A stretch of 64,000 nucleotides of DNA, from positions 89,709 to 153,708 of the forward strand of contig NW_026894292.1 in the NCBI RefSeq assembly GCF_032452875.1, written 5' to 3'. The notes below the pieces were generated by a model. That model did no database searches, was not told the origin of the DNA, and saw only the letters and a list, made by a program, of their open reading frames with translations. The stretch is from Bos javanicus. Lineage: Eukaryota > Chordata > Mammalia > Artiodactyla > Bovidae. Each line of letters starts with the position of its first letter. Position 1 is the stretch's first letter. Shown here piece after piece: positions 1-14,600 of the stretch. Made by a program: the position numbers and the translations under genes.

Positions 1-1570
1 ACTGTTCACGTGTCTGACCATGCACTGATCACGTGGCTGATCATACACTGCTCACGTAACTGATCATGCACTGATCACGTGGCTATCATGCACTGATCAC
101 GTGGCTGAACATGCACTGTTCACGTGGCTGATCACACACCTGTCACGTGACATATCATGCACTGATCACGTGGCACTCATGCACTGATCACGTGGCTGAT
201 CATACTCTGCTCACGTAACTCATGCACACATCACGTGGCTATCATGCACTGCTCACGTGGCTCGTCATGGAATGATCACGTAGCAACCATATACTGGTCA
301 CGTGACTGATCATGCAAAGATCACGTAAATGATCATGCACTGTTCACGTGACTGATCATGTACTGATCACGTGACTGATCATGCACTGATCACGTGGCTA
401 TCATGCTCTGCTCACGTGGCTGATCATGCAACGATCACGTAGCAACCATGTACTGGTCACGTGACTGATCATGCACTGATCACGTAATTGATCCTGCACT
501 GATCACGTGGCTCATCATGCACTGATCACGTGGCTGATCACACATGATCACGTGACTGATCATGCACTGATCACGTGGCTCTCATGCACTGATCACGTGG
601 CTGTCATGCACTGATCACGTGGATATCATGCACTGATCACGTGGCTGATCACACACGTATCACGTGACTGATCATGCACTGATCACGTGGCTATCATGCA
701 CTGATCACGTGGCTATCATGCACTGATCACGTGGCTGATCATGCACTGATCACGTAGCTACCATGTACTGGTCACGTGACTGATCATGCACTGATCACGT
801 GATTGATCATGCACTGATCACGTGGCTGATCATGCACTGATCACGTGGCTGATCATGCACTGATCACGTGGCTGATCATGCACTGATCACGTGACTGATC
901 ATGCACTGATCACGTGACTGATCATGCACTGATCACGTGGCTATCATGCACTGATCACGTGGCTGACATGCACTGATCACGTGGCTGATCATGCACTGAT
1001 CACGTGGCTGATCATGCACTGATCACGTGACTGATCATGCACTGATCACGTGACTGATCATGCACTGATCACGTGGCTATCATGCACTGCTCACGTGGCT
1101 GATCATGCCATGATCACGCAGCTACCATGTACTGGTCACATGACTGATCATGCACTGATCACGTGACTGATCATGCAGTGATCACGTGGCTATCATGCAC
1201 TACTCACGTGGCTGATCATGCAATGATCATGTAGCTACCATGTACAGGTCACGTGAATGATCATACACCCATCAGGTGACTGATCATGCACTGATCACGT
1301 GGCTATCATGCACTGATCACGTGACTGATCATGCACTGATCACGTCTATATCATGCACTGATCACATGACTGCCCATGCACTGATCACGTGGATGATCAT
1401 ACACTAATCTTGTGACAGATCATGCACTGATCACGTGGCTGATCATGCACTGATACCGTGACTGAGCATGGACTGATCACATGACTATCATGTAGTGATC
1501 ACGTGACTTAATGGCGCTGATCATGTGACTGATCATGCGCTGATCATGTTTGCTATCATACACTGATCAT
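1..1570 (+). repeat. Partial HOR unit entering the window (P-M-Q)
   Basis: The first bases (actgttcacgtgtctgacc) match the post-block flank about 376 nt after a block anchor, as seen at 9472. The window therefore opens inside module P. P runs to about 660, near-canonical monomers to about 1085, and Q (gccatgatcacgcagctacc ... taatggcgctgatc) to the block at 1571. Adding the missing 376 nt gives a unit of about 1.9 kb, like the clean unit at 15582. Confidence 0.85.
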
Positions 1571-1814
1571 GTGCCTCTGGAGGCAATAAACAAAGAGCTG
1601 AGTAGGCACGAATCAAACAGTCAGCAGGCAATAATCATGGAACTCAGGTGTGAGGAATCATGCTGCTCAGCTGGCAATAATCAAGCAGCTGAGCAGGCAG
1701 GAATTACGCAGCACAGCTGGCAATTGTCAAGCAGATGACAGGCAGGAATCGTGCAGCTCAGCTGGCAATTGTCAAGCAGATGAGCAGACAGTAATCACGC
1801 AGCTCAGCAGGCCC
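1571..1814 (+). repeat. Diverged block, copy 1 (full length)
   Basis: Reference copy, 244 nt. Together with the six bases before it, it divides into eleven pieces of 22-23 nt, each starting like t/g-a-a-t-c-a and ending in gca plus one or two bases. Two of them (taatcaagcag... and taatcacgcag...) match the canonical monomer at 16 of 23 positions when read in register. It has four CAGCTG sites, one AATAAA and no CACGTG. A TTG-initiated frame of about 62 codons crosses it but is disrupted by indels in other copies, so I do not call a gene. Confidence 0.9.
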
Positions 1815-4802
1815 AGATCACGTGACTGAGCATGCACTGATCACGTGGCTGATCATACACTGATCACGTGACTGATCATGCACTGATCACGTGGCTGATC
1901 ATGCACTGATCACGTGGCTGATCATGCACTGATCACGTGGCTGATCATGCACTGATCACGTGGCTATCATGCACTGATCACGTGGCTGATCATGCACTGA
2001 TCACGTGGCTGATCATGCACTGATCACGTGACTGATCATGCACTGATCACGTGACTGATCATGCACTGATCACGTGGCTATCATGCACTGATCACGTGGC
2101 TGATCATGCACTGATCACGTGCAACCATGCACTGATCACGTGACTGATCATGCACTGATCACGTAACTGATCATGCACTGATCACGTGCTGATCATGCAC
2201 TGATCACGTGGCTGATCACACATGATCACGTGACTGATCATGCACTGATCACGTGGCTGATCATGCACTGATCACGTGGCTGATCATGCACTGATCACGT
2301 GGCTATCATGCACTGATCACGTGGCTGATCACACACTGATCACGTGACTGATCATGCACTGATCACGTGGCTGATCATGCACTGATCACGTGGCTATCAT
2401 GCACTGATCACGTGGCTGATCATGCAATGATCACGTAGCTACCATGCTGATCACGTGACTGATCATGCACTGATCACGTGATTGATCATGCACTGATCAC
2501 GTGGCTGATCATGCACTGATCACGTGGCTGATCATGCACTGATCACGTGACTGATCATGCACTGATCACGTGACTGATCATGCACTGATCACGTGGCTAT
2601 CATGCACTGATCACGTGGCTGATCATGCACTGATCACGTGGCTGATCATGCACTGATCACGTGGCTGATCATGCACTGATCACGTGACTGATCATGCACT
2701 GATCACGTGGCTGATCATGCACTGATCACGTGACTGATCATGCACTGATCACGTGACTGATCATGCACTGATCACGTGGCTATCATGCACTGATCACGTG
2801 GCTGATCATGCATGATCACGCAGCTACCATGTACTGGTCACATGACTGATCATGCACTGATCACGTGACTGATCATGCACTGATCACGTGGCTATCATGC
2901 ACTGATCACGTGGCTGATCATGCAATGATCATGTAGCTACCATGTACTGGTCACGTGAATGATCATGCACTGATCACGTGACTGATCATGCACTGATCAC
3001 GTGGCTATCATGCACTGATCACGTGACTGATCATGCACTGATCACGTCTGATCATGCACTGATCACATGACTGCCATGCACTGATCACGTGGATGATCAT
3101 ACACTGATCATGTGACAGATCATGCACTGATCACGTGGCTGATCATGCACTGATCACGTGACTGATCATGCACTGATCACGTGACTGATCATGCACTGAT
3201 CACGTGGCTATCATGCACTGATCACGTGGCTGATCATGCACTGATCATGTAGCTACCATGTACTGGTCACGTGACTGATCATGCACTGATCACGTGACTG
3301 ATCATGCACTGATCACGTGGCTATCATGCACTGATCACGTGACTGATCATGCACTGATCACGTCTATATCATGCACTGATCACGTGACTGATCATGCACT
3401 GATCACGTGGCTGATCATACACTGATCACGTAACTGATCATGCACTGATCACGTGGCTATCATGCACTGATCACGTGGCTGATCATGCACTGATCACGTG
3501 GCTGATCACACACTGATCACGTGACTATCATGCACTGATCACGTGGCATCATGCACTGATCACGTGGCTGATCATACACTGATCACGTAACTCATGCACT
3601 GATCACGTGGCTATCATGCACTGCTCACGTGGCTGTCATGCAATGATCACGTAGCAACCATATACTGGTCACGTGGCTGATCATGCACTGATCACGTAAA
3701 TGATCATGCACTGTTCACGTGACTGATCATGCACTGATCACGTGACTGATCATGCACTGATCACGTGGCTATCATGCACTGATCACGTGGCTGATCATGC
3801 ACTGATCACGTAACCATGCACTGATCACGTGACTGATCATGCACTGATCACGTAATTGATCATGCACTGATCACGTGGCTCATCATGCACTGATCACGTG
3901 GCTGATCACACATGATCACGTGACTGATCATGCACTGATCACGTGGCTATCATGCACTGATCACGTGGCTGATCATGCACTGATCACGTGGATATCATGC
4001 ACTGATCACGTGGCTGATCACACACGATCACGTGACTGATCATGCACTGATCACGTGGCTATCATGCACTGATCACGTGGCTGATCATGCACTGATCACG
4101 TGGCTGATCATGCACTGATCACGTGACTGATCATGCACTGATCACGTGACTGATCATGCACTGATCACGTGGCTATCATGCACTGATCACGTGGCTGATC
4201 ATGCACTGATCACGTGGCTGATCATGCACTGATCACGTGGCTGATCATGCACTGATCACGTGACTGATCATGCACTGATCACGTGTCTGATCATGCACTG
4301 ATCACGTGGCTATCATGCACTGCTCACGTGGCTGATCATGCATGATCACGCAGCTACCATGTACTGGTCACATGACTGATCATGCACTGATCACGTGACT
4401 GATCATGCAGTGATCACGTGGCTATCATGCACTACTCACGTGGCTGATCATGCAATGATCATGTAGCTACCATGTACAGGTCACGTGAATGATCATACAC
4501 CCATCAGGTGACTGATCATGCACTGATCACGTGGCTATCATGCACTGATCACGAGACTGATCATGCACTGATCACGTCTATATCATGCACTGATCACATG
4601 ACTGCCCATGCACTGATCACGTGGATGATCATACACTAATCATGTGACAGATCATGCACTGATCACGTGGCTGATCATGCACTGATACCGTGACTGAGCA
4701 TGGACTGATCACATGACTATCATGTAGTGATCACGTGACTTAATGGCGCTGATCATGTGACTGATCATGCGCTGATCATGTTTGCTATCATACACTGATC
4801 AT
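1571..4802 (+). repeat. HOR unit 1 (3.2 kb, contains block-less remnants)
   Basis: Block 1 is followed at once by near-canonical monomers rather than module P. Smoothed Q markers appear near 2815-3125 and 3240-3380, and a smoothed P near 3410-4030, with no block between them. A normal Q begins near 4318. The interval looks like at least two HORs from which one block has been lost. Confidence 0.8.
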
Positions 4803-5045
4803 GTGCCTCTGGAGGCAATAAACAAAGAGCTGAGTAGGCACGAATCAAACAGTCAGCAGGCAATAATCATGGAACTCAGTGTGAGGAATCATGCTGCTCA
4901 GCTGGCAATAATCAAGCAGCTGAGCAGGCAGGAATTACGCAGCACAGCTGGCAATTGTCAAGCAGATGACAGGCAGGAATCGTGCAGCTCAGCTGGCAAT
5001 TGTCAAGCAGATGAGCAGACAGTAATCACGCAGCTCAGCAGGCCC
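4803..5045 (+). repeat. Diverged block, copy 2 (full length)
   Basis: 243 nt. It differs from copy 1 mainly by loss of one g (aactcagtgtgagg), a change shared with copy 6. The deletion shifts the reading frame, one of several signs that the frame is not under selection. Confidence 0.9.
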
Positions 5046-8000
5046 AGATCACGTGACTGAGCATGCACTGTTCACGTGGCTGATCATACACTGATCACGT
5101 GACTGATCATGCACTGATCACGTGGCTATCATGCACTGATCACGTGGCTGATCATGCACTGATCACGTGTCTGATCATGCACTGATCACGTGGCTGATCA
5201 TGCACTGATCACGTGGCTGATCATGCACTGATCACGTGGCTGATCATGCACTGATCACGTGACTGATCATGCACTGATCACGTGACTGATCATGCACTGA
5301 TCACGTGGCTATCATGCACTGATCACGTGGCTGATCATGCACTGATCACGTGGCTGATCATGCACTGATCACGTGACTGATCATGCACTGATCACGTAAT
5401 TGATCATGCACTGATCACGTGGCTGATCATGCACTGATCACGTGGCTGATCACACATGATCACGTGACTGATCATGCACTGATCACGTGGCTGATCATGC
5501 ACTGATCACGTGGCTGATCATGCACTGATCACGTGGCTATCATGCACTGATCACGTGGCTGATCATGCACTGATCACGTGACTGATCATGCACTGATCAC
5601 GTGGCTGATCATGCACTGATCACGTGGCTATCATGCACTGATCACGTGGCTGATCATGCACTGATCACGGCTACCATGTACTGATCACGTGACTGATCAT
5701 GCACTGATCACGTGACTGATCATGCACTGATCACGTGGCTGATCATGCACTGATCACGTGGCTGATCATGCACTGATCACGTGACTGATCATGCACTGAT
5801 CACGTGACTGATCATGCACTGATCACGTGGCTATCATGCACTGATCACGTGGCTGATCATGCACTGATCACGTGACTGATCATGCACTGATCACGTGGCT
5901 GATCATGCACTGATCACGTGACTGATCATGCACTGATCACGTGGCTGATCATGCACTGATCACGTGACTGATCATGCACTGATCACGTGACTGATCATGC
6001 ACTGATCACGTGGCTATCATGCACTGATCACGTGGCTGATCATGCATGATCACGCAGCTATCATGCACTGATCACGTGACTGATCATGCACTGATCACGT
6101 GACTGATCATGCACTGATCACGTGGCTATCATGCACTATCACGTGGCTGATCATGCACTGATCATGTAGCTATCATGTACTGGTCACGTGACTGATCATG
6201 CACTGATCACGTGACTGATCATGCACTGATCACGTGGCTATCATGCACTGATCACGTGACTGATCATGCACTGATCACGTCTGATCATGCACTGATCACG
6301 TGACTGATCATGCACTGATCACGTGGATGATCATGCACTGATCATGTGACTGATCATGCACTGATCACGTGGCTGATCATGCACTGATCACGTGACTGAT
6401 CATGCACTGATCACGTGACTGATCATGCACTGATCACGTGGCTATCATGCACTGATCACGTGGCTGATCATGCAATGATCACGTAGCTACCATGCACAGA
6501 TCACGTGACTGATCATGCACTGATCACGTGACTGATCATGCACTGATCACGTGGCTGATCATGCACTGATCACGTGACTGATCATGCACTGATCACGGCT
6601 GATCATGCACTGATCACGTGACTGATCATGCACTGATCACGTGGCTGATCATACACTGATCACGTAACTGATCATGCACTGATCACGTGGCTATCATGCA
6701 CTGATCACGTGGCTGAACATGCACTGATCACGTGGCTGATCACACACTGTCACGTGACTATCATGCACTGATCACGTGGCACTCATGCACTGATCACGTG
6801 GCTGATCATACACTGCTCACGTAACTCATGCACACATCACGTGGCTATCATGCACTGCTCACGTGGCTGTCATGGAATGATCACGTAGCTACCATATACT
6901 GGTCACGTGACTGATCATGCACTGATCACGTAAATGATCATGCACTGATCACGTGACTGATCATGTACTGATCACGTGACTGATCATGCACTGATCACGT
7001 GGCTATCATGCACTGCTCACGTGGCTGATCATGCAACGATCACGTAGCAACCATGTACTGGTCACGTGACTGATCATGCACTGATCACGTAATTGATCAT
7101 GCACTGATCACGTGGCTCATCATGCACTGATCACGTGGCTGATCACACATGATCACGTGACTGATCATGCACTGATCACGTGGCTATCATGCACTGATCA
7201 CGTGGCTGTCATGCACTGATCACGTGGATATCATGCACTGATCACGTGGCTGATCACACACGTATCACGTGACTGATCATGCACTGATCACGTGGCTATC
7301 ATGCACTGATCACGTGGCTATCATGCACTGATCACGTGGCTGATCATGCACTGATCACGTAGCTACATGCACTGATCACGTGACTGATCATGCACTGATC
7401 ACGTGACTGATCATGCACTGATCACGTGGCTGATCATGCACTGATCACGTGGCTGATCATGCACTGATCACGTGACTGATCATGCACTGATCACGTGACT
7501 GATCATGCACTGATCACGTGGCTGATCATGCACTGATCACGTGGCTATCATGCACTGATCACGTGGCTGATCATGCACTGATCACGTTGATCATGCACTG
7601 ATCACGTGACTGATCATGCACTGATCACGTGGCTGATCATGCACTGATCACGTGACTGATCATGCACTGATCACGTGGCTATCATGCACTGATCACGTGG
7701 CTGATCATGCACTGATCACGTGGCTGATCACACACTGTCACGTGACTATCATGCACTGATCACGTGACTCATGCACTGATCACGTGGCTGATCATACACT
7801 GCTCACGTAACTCATGCACACATCACGTGGCTATCATGCACTGCTCACGTGGCTGATCATGCAATGATCACGTAGCAACCATATACTGGTCACGTGACTG
7901 ATCATGCACTGATCACGTGCTGATCATGCACTGATCACGTGACTGATCATGCACTGATCACGTGACTGATCATGCACTGATCACGTGGCTATCATGCACT

Positions 8001-9116
8001 GATCACGTGGCTGATCATGCACTGATCACGTAACTGATCATGCACTGATCACGTGGCTGATCATGCACTGATCACGTGGCTGATCATGCACTGATCACGT
8101 GGCTGATCACACTGATCACGTGACTGATCATGCACTGATCACGTGGCTATCATGCACTGATCACGTGGCTGTCATGCACTGATCACGTGGCTGATCACAC
8201 TGATCACGTGACTGATCATGCACTGATCACGTGGCTGATCATGCACTGATCACGTGGCTATCATGCACTGATCACGTGGCTGATCATGCACTGATCACGT
8301 AGCTATCATGCACTGATCACGTGACTGATCATGCACTGATCACGTGACTGATCATGCACTGATCACGTGGCTGATCATGCACTGATCACGTGGCTGATCA
8401 TGCACTGATCACGTGGCTGATCATGCACTGATCACGTGACTGATCATGCACTGATCACGTGACTGATCATGCACTGATCACGTGGCTATCATGCACTGAT
8501 CACGTGGCTGATCATGCACTGATCACGTGCCTGATCATGCACTGATCACGTGGCTGATCATGCACTGATCACGTGACTGATCATGCACTGATCACGTGAC
8601 TGATCATGCACTGATCACGTGGCTATCATGCACTGCTCACGTGGCTGATCATGCCATGATCACGCAGCTACCATGTACTGGTCACATGACTGATCATGCA
8701 CTGATCACGTGACTGATCATGCAGTGATCACGTGGCTATCATGCACTACTCACGTGGCTGATCATGCAATGATCATGTAGCTACCATGTACAGGTCACGT
8801 GAATGATCATACACCCATCAGGTGACTGATCATGCACTGATCACGTGGCTATCATGCACTGATCACGTGACTGATCATGCACTGATCACGTCTATATCAT
8901 GCACTGATCACATGACTGCCCATGCACTGATCACGTGGATGATCATACACTAATCATGTGACAGATCATGCACTGATCACGTGGCTGATCATGCACTGAT
9001 ACCGTGACTGAGCATGGACTGATCACATGACTATCATGTAGTGATCACGTGACTTAATGGCGCTGATCATGTGACTGATCATGCGCTGATCATGTTTGCT
9101 ATCATACACTGATCAT
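4803..9116 (+). repeat. HOR unit 2 (4.3 kb, contains block-less remnants)
   Basis: Only the first 50 nt after the block keep module P markers (actgttcacg); near-canonical monomers follow. Smoothed Q markers lie near 6045-6340, a recognisable P near 6645-7270, a second partial P near 7725-7890, and a full Q from about 8630. This is two or more HORs without an internal block. Confidence 0.8.
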
Positions 9117-9360
9117 GTGCCTCTGGAGGCAATAAACAAAGAGCTGAGTAGGCACGAATCAAACAGTCAGCAGGCAATAATCATGGAACTCAGCTGTGAG
9201 GAATCATGCTGCTCAGCTGGCAATAATCAAGCAGCTGAGCAGGCAGGAATTACGCAGCACAGCTGGCAATTGTCAAGCAGATGACAGGCAGGAATCGTGC
9301 AGCTCAGCTGGCAATTGTCAAGCAGATGAGCAGACAGTAATCACGCAGCTCAGCAGGCCC
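9117..9360 (+). repeat. Diverged block, copy 3 (full length)
   Basis: 244 nt, with the g-to-c variant aactcagctgtgagg shared with copies 5, 22 and 31. Otherwise nearly identical to copy 1. Confidence 0.9.
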
Positions 9361-11445
9361 AGATCACGTGACTGAGCATGCACTGTTCACGTGGCTGATC
9401 ATACACTGATCACGTGATGATCATGCACTGATCACTTGGATATCATGCACTGATCACGTGGCTGATCATACACTGTTCACGTGTCTGACCATGCACTGAT
9501 CACGTGGCTGATCATACACTGCTCACGTAACTGATCATGCACTGATCACGTGGCTATCATGCACTGATCACGTGGCTGAACATGCACTGTTCACGTGGCT
9601 GATCACACACCTGTCACGTGACATATCATGCACTGATCACGTGGCACTCATGCACTGATCACGTGGCTGATCATACTCTGCTCACGTAACTCATGCACAC
9701 ATCACGTGGCTATCATGCACTGCTCACGTGGCTCGTCATGGAATGATCACGTAGCTACCATATACTGGTCACGTGACTGATCATGCAAGATCACGTAAAT
9801 GATCATGCACTGTTCACGTGACTGATCATGTACTGATCACGTGACTGATCATGCACTGATCACGTGGCTATCATGCACTGCTCACGTGGCTGATCATGCA
9901 ACGATCACGTAGCAACCATGTACTGGTCACGTGACTGATCATGCACTGATCACGTAATTGATCATGCACTGATCACGTGGCTCATCATGCACTGATCACG
10001 TGGCTGATCACACATGTATCACGTGACTGATCATGCACTGATCACGTGGCTATCATGCACTGATCACGTGGCTGTCATGCACTGATCACGTGGATATCAT
10101 GCACTGATCACGTGGCTGATCACACACGTATCACATGACTGATCATGCACTGATCACGTGGCTATCATGCACTGATCACGTGGCTATCATGCACTGATCA
10201 CGTGGCTGATCATGCACTGATCACGTAGCTATCATGCACTGATCACGTGACTGATCATGCACTGATCACGTGATTGATCATGCACTGATCACGTGGCTGA
10301 TCATGCACTGATCACGTGGCTGATCATGCACTGATCACACTGATCATGCACTGATCACGTGACTGATCATGCACTGATCACGTGACTGATCATGCACTGA
10401 TCACGTGGCTATCATGCACTGATCACGTGGCTGATCATGCACTGATCACGTGCCTGATCATGCACTGATCACGTGGCTGATCATGCACTGATCACGTGAC
10501 TGATCATGCACTGATCACGTGACTGATCATGCACTGATCACGTGGCTATCATGCACTGATCACGTGGCTGATCATGCATGATCACGCAGCTATCATGCAC
10601 TGATCACATGACTGATCATGCACTGATCACGTGACTGATCATGCACTGATCACGTGGCTATCATGCACTGATCACGTGGCTGATCATGCAATGATCACGT
10701 AGCTACCATGTACTGGTCACGTGACTGATCATGCACTGATCACGTGACTGATCATGCACTGATCACGTGGCTATCATGCACTGATCACGTGACTGATCAT
10801 GCACTGATCACGTCTATATCATGCACTGATCACGTGACTGATCATGCACTGATCACGTGGCTGATCATGCACTGATCACGTGACTGATCATGCACTGATC
10901 ACGTGGCTGATCATGCACTGATCACGTGACTGATCATGCACTGATCACGTGGCTATCATGCACTGATCACGTGGCTGATCATGCCATGATCACGCAGCTA
11001 CCATGTACTGGTCACATGACTGATCATGCACTGATCACGTGACTGATCATGCACTGATCACGTGGCTATCATGCACTACTCACGTGGCTGATCATGCAAT
11101 GATCATGTAGCTACCATGTACAGGTCACGTGAATGATCATACACCCATCAGGTGACTGATCATGCACTGATCACGTGGCTATCATGCACTGATCACGGAC
11201 TGATCATGCACTGATCACGTCTATATCATGCACTGATCACATGACTGCCCATGCACTGATCACGTGGATGATCATACACTAATCATGTGACAGATCATGC
11301 ACTGATCACGTGGCTGATCATGCACTGATACCGTGACTGAGCATGGACTGATCACATGACTATCATGTAGTGATCACGTGACTTAATGGCGCTGATCATG
11401 TGACTGATCATGCGCTGATCATGTTTGCTATCATACACTGATCAT
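9117..11445 (+). repeat. HOR unit 3 (2.3 kb)
   Basis: Block 3 is followed by a complete variant-rich P (about 9361-10140). The extended middle holds a smoothed Q (near 10570-10860, including cgtctatatcatgc with no block after it), then a complete Q from about 10975. Confidence 0.85.
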
Positions 11446-11688
11446 GTGCCTCTGGAGGCAATAAACAAAGAGCTGAGTAGGCACGAATCAAACAGTCAGC
11501 AGGCAATAATCATGGAACTCAGGTGTGAGAATCATGCTGCTCAGCTGGCAATAATCAAGCAGCTGAGCAGGCAGGAATTACGCAGCACAGCTGGCAATTG
11601 TCAAGCAGATGACAGGCAGGAATCGTGCAGCTCAGCTGGCAATTGTCAAGCAGATGAGCAGACAGTAATCACGCAGCTCAGCAGGCCC
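11446..11688 (+). repeat. Diverged block, copy 4 (full length)
   Basis: 243 nt. One g is lost in gtgtgagaatc, and the 3' edge reads ccctgatcacg rather than cccagatcacg, so the transition back into canonical monomer is seamless. Confidence 0.9.
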
Positions 11689-14600
11689 TGATCACGTGAC
11701 TGAGCATGCACTGATCACGTGGCTGATCATGCACTGATCACGTGACTGATCATGCACTGATCACGTGGCTGATCATGCACTGATCACGTGGCTGATCATG
11801 CACTGATCACGTGGCTGATCATGCACTGATCACGTGGCTGATCATGCACTGATCACGTGGCTGATCATGCACTGATCACGTGGCTGATCATGCACTGATC
11901 ACGTGACTGATCATGCACTGATCACGTGACTGATCATGCACTGATCACGTGGCTATCATGCACTGATCACGTGGCTGATCATGCACTGATCACGTAGCTA
12001 TCATGCACTGATCACGTGACTGATCATGCACTGATCACGTGAATGATCATGCACTGATCACGTGGCTGATCATGCACTGATCACGTGGCTGATCACACTG
12101 ATCACGTGACTGATCATGCACTGATCACGTGGCTGATCATGCACTGATCACGTGGCTGATCATGCACTGATCACGTGGATATCATGCACTGATCACGTGG
12201 CTGATCATGCACTGATCACGTGACTGATCATGCACTGATCACGTGGCTGATCATGCACTGATCACGTGGCTATCATGCACTGATCACGTGGCTGATCATG
12301 CACTGATCACGTAGCTACCATGCACTGATCACGTGACTGATCATGCACTGATCACGTGACTGATCATGCACTGATCACGTGGCTGATCATGCACTGATCA
12401 CGTGGCTGATCATGCACTGATCACGTGACTGATCATGCACTGATCACGTGACTGATCATGCACTGATCACGTGGCTATCATGCACTGATCACGTGGCTGA
12501 TCATGCACTGATCACGTGACTGATCATGCACTGATCACGTGGCTGATCATGCACTGATCACGTGACTGATCATGCACTGATCACGTGGCTGATCATGCAC
12601 TGATCACGTGACTGATCATGCACTGATCACGTGACTGATCATGCACTGATCACGTGGCTATCATGCACTGATCACGTGGCTGATCATGCATGATCACGTG
12701 CTTCATGCACTGATCACGTGACTGATCATGCACTGATCACGTGACTGATCATGCACTGATCACGTGGCTATCATGCACTGATCACGTGGCTGATCATGCA
12801 CTGATCACGTAGCTACCATGTACTGATCACGTGACTGATCATGCACTGATCACGTGACTGATCATGCACTGATCACGTGGCTATCATGCACTGATCACGT
12901 GACTGATCATGCACTGATCACGTCTGTATCATGCACTGATCACGTGCTGATCATGCACTGATCACGTGGCTGATCATGCACTGATCACGTGACTGATCAT
13001 GCACTGATCACGTGGCTGATCATGCACTGATCACGTGACTGATCATGCACTGATCACGTGACTGATCATGCACTGATCACGTGGCTATCATGCACTGATC
13101 ACGTGGCTGATCATGCAATGATCACGTAGCTACCATGCACTGATCACGTGACTGATCATGCACTGATCACGTGACTGATCATGCACTGATCACGTGGCTG
13201 ATCATGCACTGATCACGTGACTGATCATGCACTGATCACGTGCTGATCATGCACTGATCACGTGACTGATCATGCACTGATCACGTGGCTGATCATACAC
13301 TGATCACGTGACTGATCATGCACTGATCACGTGGCTATCATGCACTGATCACGTGGCTGATCATGCACTGATCACGTGGCTGATCACACACTGATCACGT
13401 GACTATCATGCACTGATCACGTGGCATCATGCACTGATCACGTGGCTGATCATACACTGATCACGTAACTCATGCACACATCACGTGGCTATCATGCACT
13501 GCTCACGTGGCTGATCATGCAATGATCACGTAGCTACCATATACTGGTCACGTGACTGATCATGCACTGATCACGTAAATGATCATGCACTGATCACGTG
13601 ACTGATCATGCACTGATCACGTGACTGATCATGCACTGATCACGTGGCTATCATGCACTGATCACGTGGCTGATCATGCTGATCACGTGGCAACCATGCA
13701 CTGGTCACGTGACTGATCATGCACTGATCACGTGGCTGATCATGCACTGATCACGTGGCTATCATGCACTGATCACGTGGCTGATCACACTGATCACGTG
13801 ACTGATCATGCACTGATCACGTGGCTATCATGCACTGATCACGTGGCTGATCATGCACTGATCACGTGGATATCATGCACTGATCACGTGGCTGATCACA
13901 CACGATCACGTGACTGATCATGCACTGATCACGTGGCTATCATGCACTGATCACGTGGCTATCATGCACTGATCACGTGGCTGATCATGCACTGATCACG
14001 TAGCTATCATGCACTGATCACGTGACTGATCATGCACTGATCACGTTGATCATGCACTGATCACGTGGCTGATCATGCACTGATCACGTGGCTGATCATG
14101 CACTGATCACGTGACTGATCATGCACTGATCACGTGACTGATCATGCACTGATCACGTGGCTGATCATGCACTGATCACGTGGCTGATCATGCACCTGAT
14201 CACGTGACTATCATGCACTGATCACGTGACTCTCATGCACTGATCACGTGGCTGATCATGCACTGATCACGTGACTCATGCACTGATCACGTGGCTATCA
14301 TGCACTGATCACGTGGCTGATCATGCACTGATCACGTAGCAACCATATACTGGTCACGTGACTGATCATGCACTGATCACGTGAATGATCATGCACTGAT
14401 TCACGTGACTGATCATGCACTGATCACGTGACTGATCATGCACTGATCACGTGGCTATCATGCACTGATCACGTGGCTGATCATGCTGATCACGTGACTG
14501 ATCATGCACTGATCACGTGGCTGATCATGCACTGATCACGTGGCTGATCATGCACTGATCACGTGGCTGATCATGCATGATCACGTGACTGATCATGCAC

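Noticed and set aside
1550..1738. Recurring open frame of 62-92 codons over each diverged block
   Set aside because: It starts at TTG, not ATG, and lies wholly in satellite-derived sequence. Its length and carboxy end change from copy to copy through indels not in multiples of three. The longest ATG-started frame in the reference copy is only about 33 codons. It repeats because the DNA repeats.
1571..1814. Diverged block as a transposon or retroposon fragment
   Set aside because: No terminal inverted repeats, target-site duplication or poly(A) tail. It is periodic at 23 nt and in register with the surrounding monomers.
13732..13917. Open frames in canonical monomers (also 46275-46496, 49065-49289, 56739-56939)
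   Set aside because: They are translations of the 22/23-nt monomer where chance 22-nt forms avoid TGA. Low-complexity product, no conservation between HOR copies.
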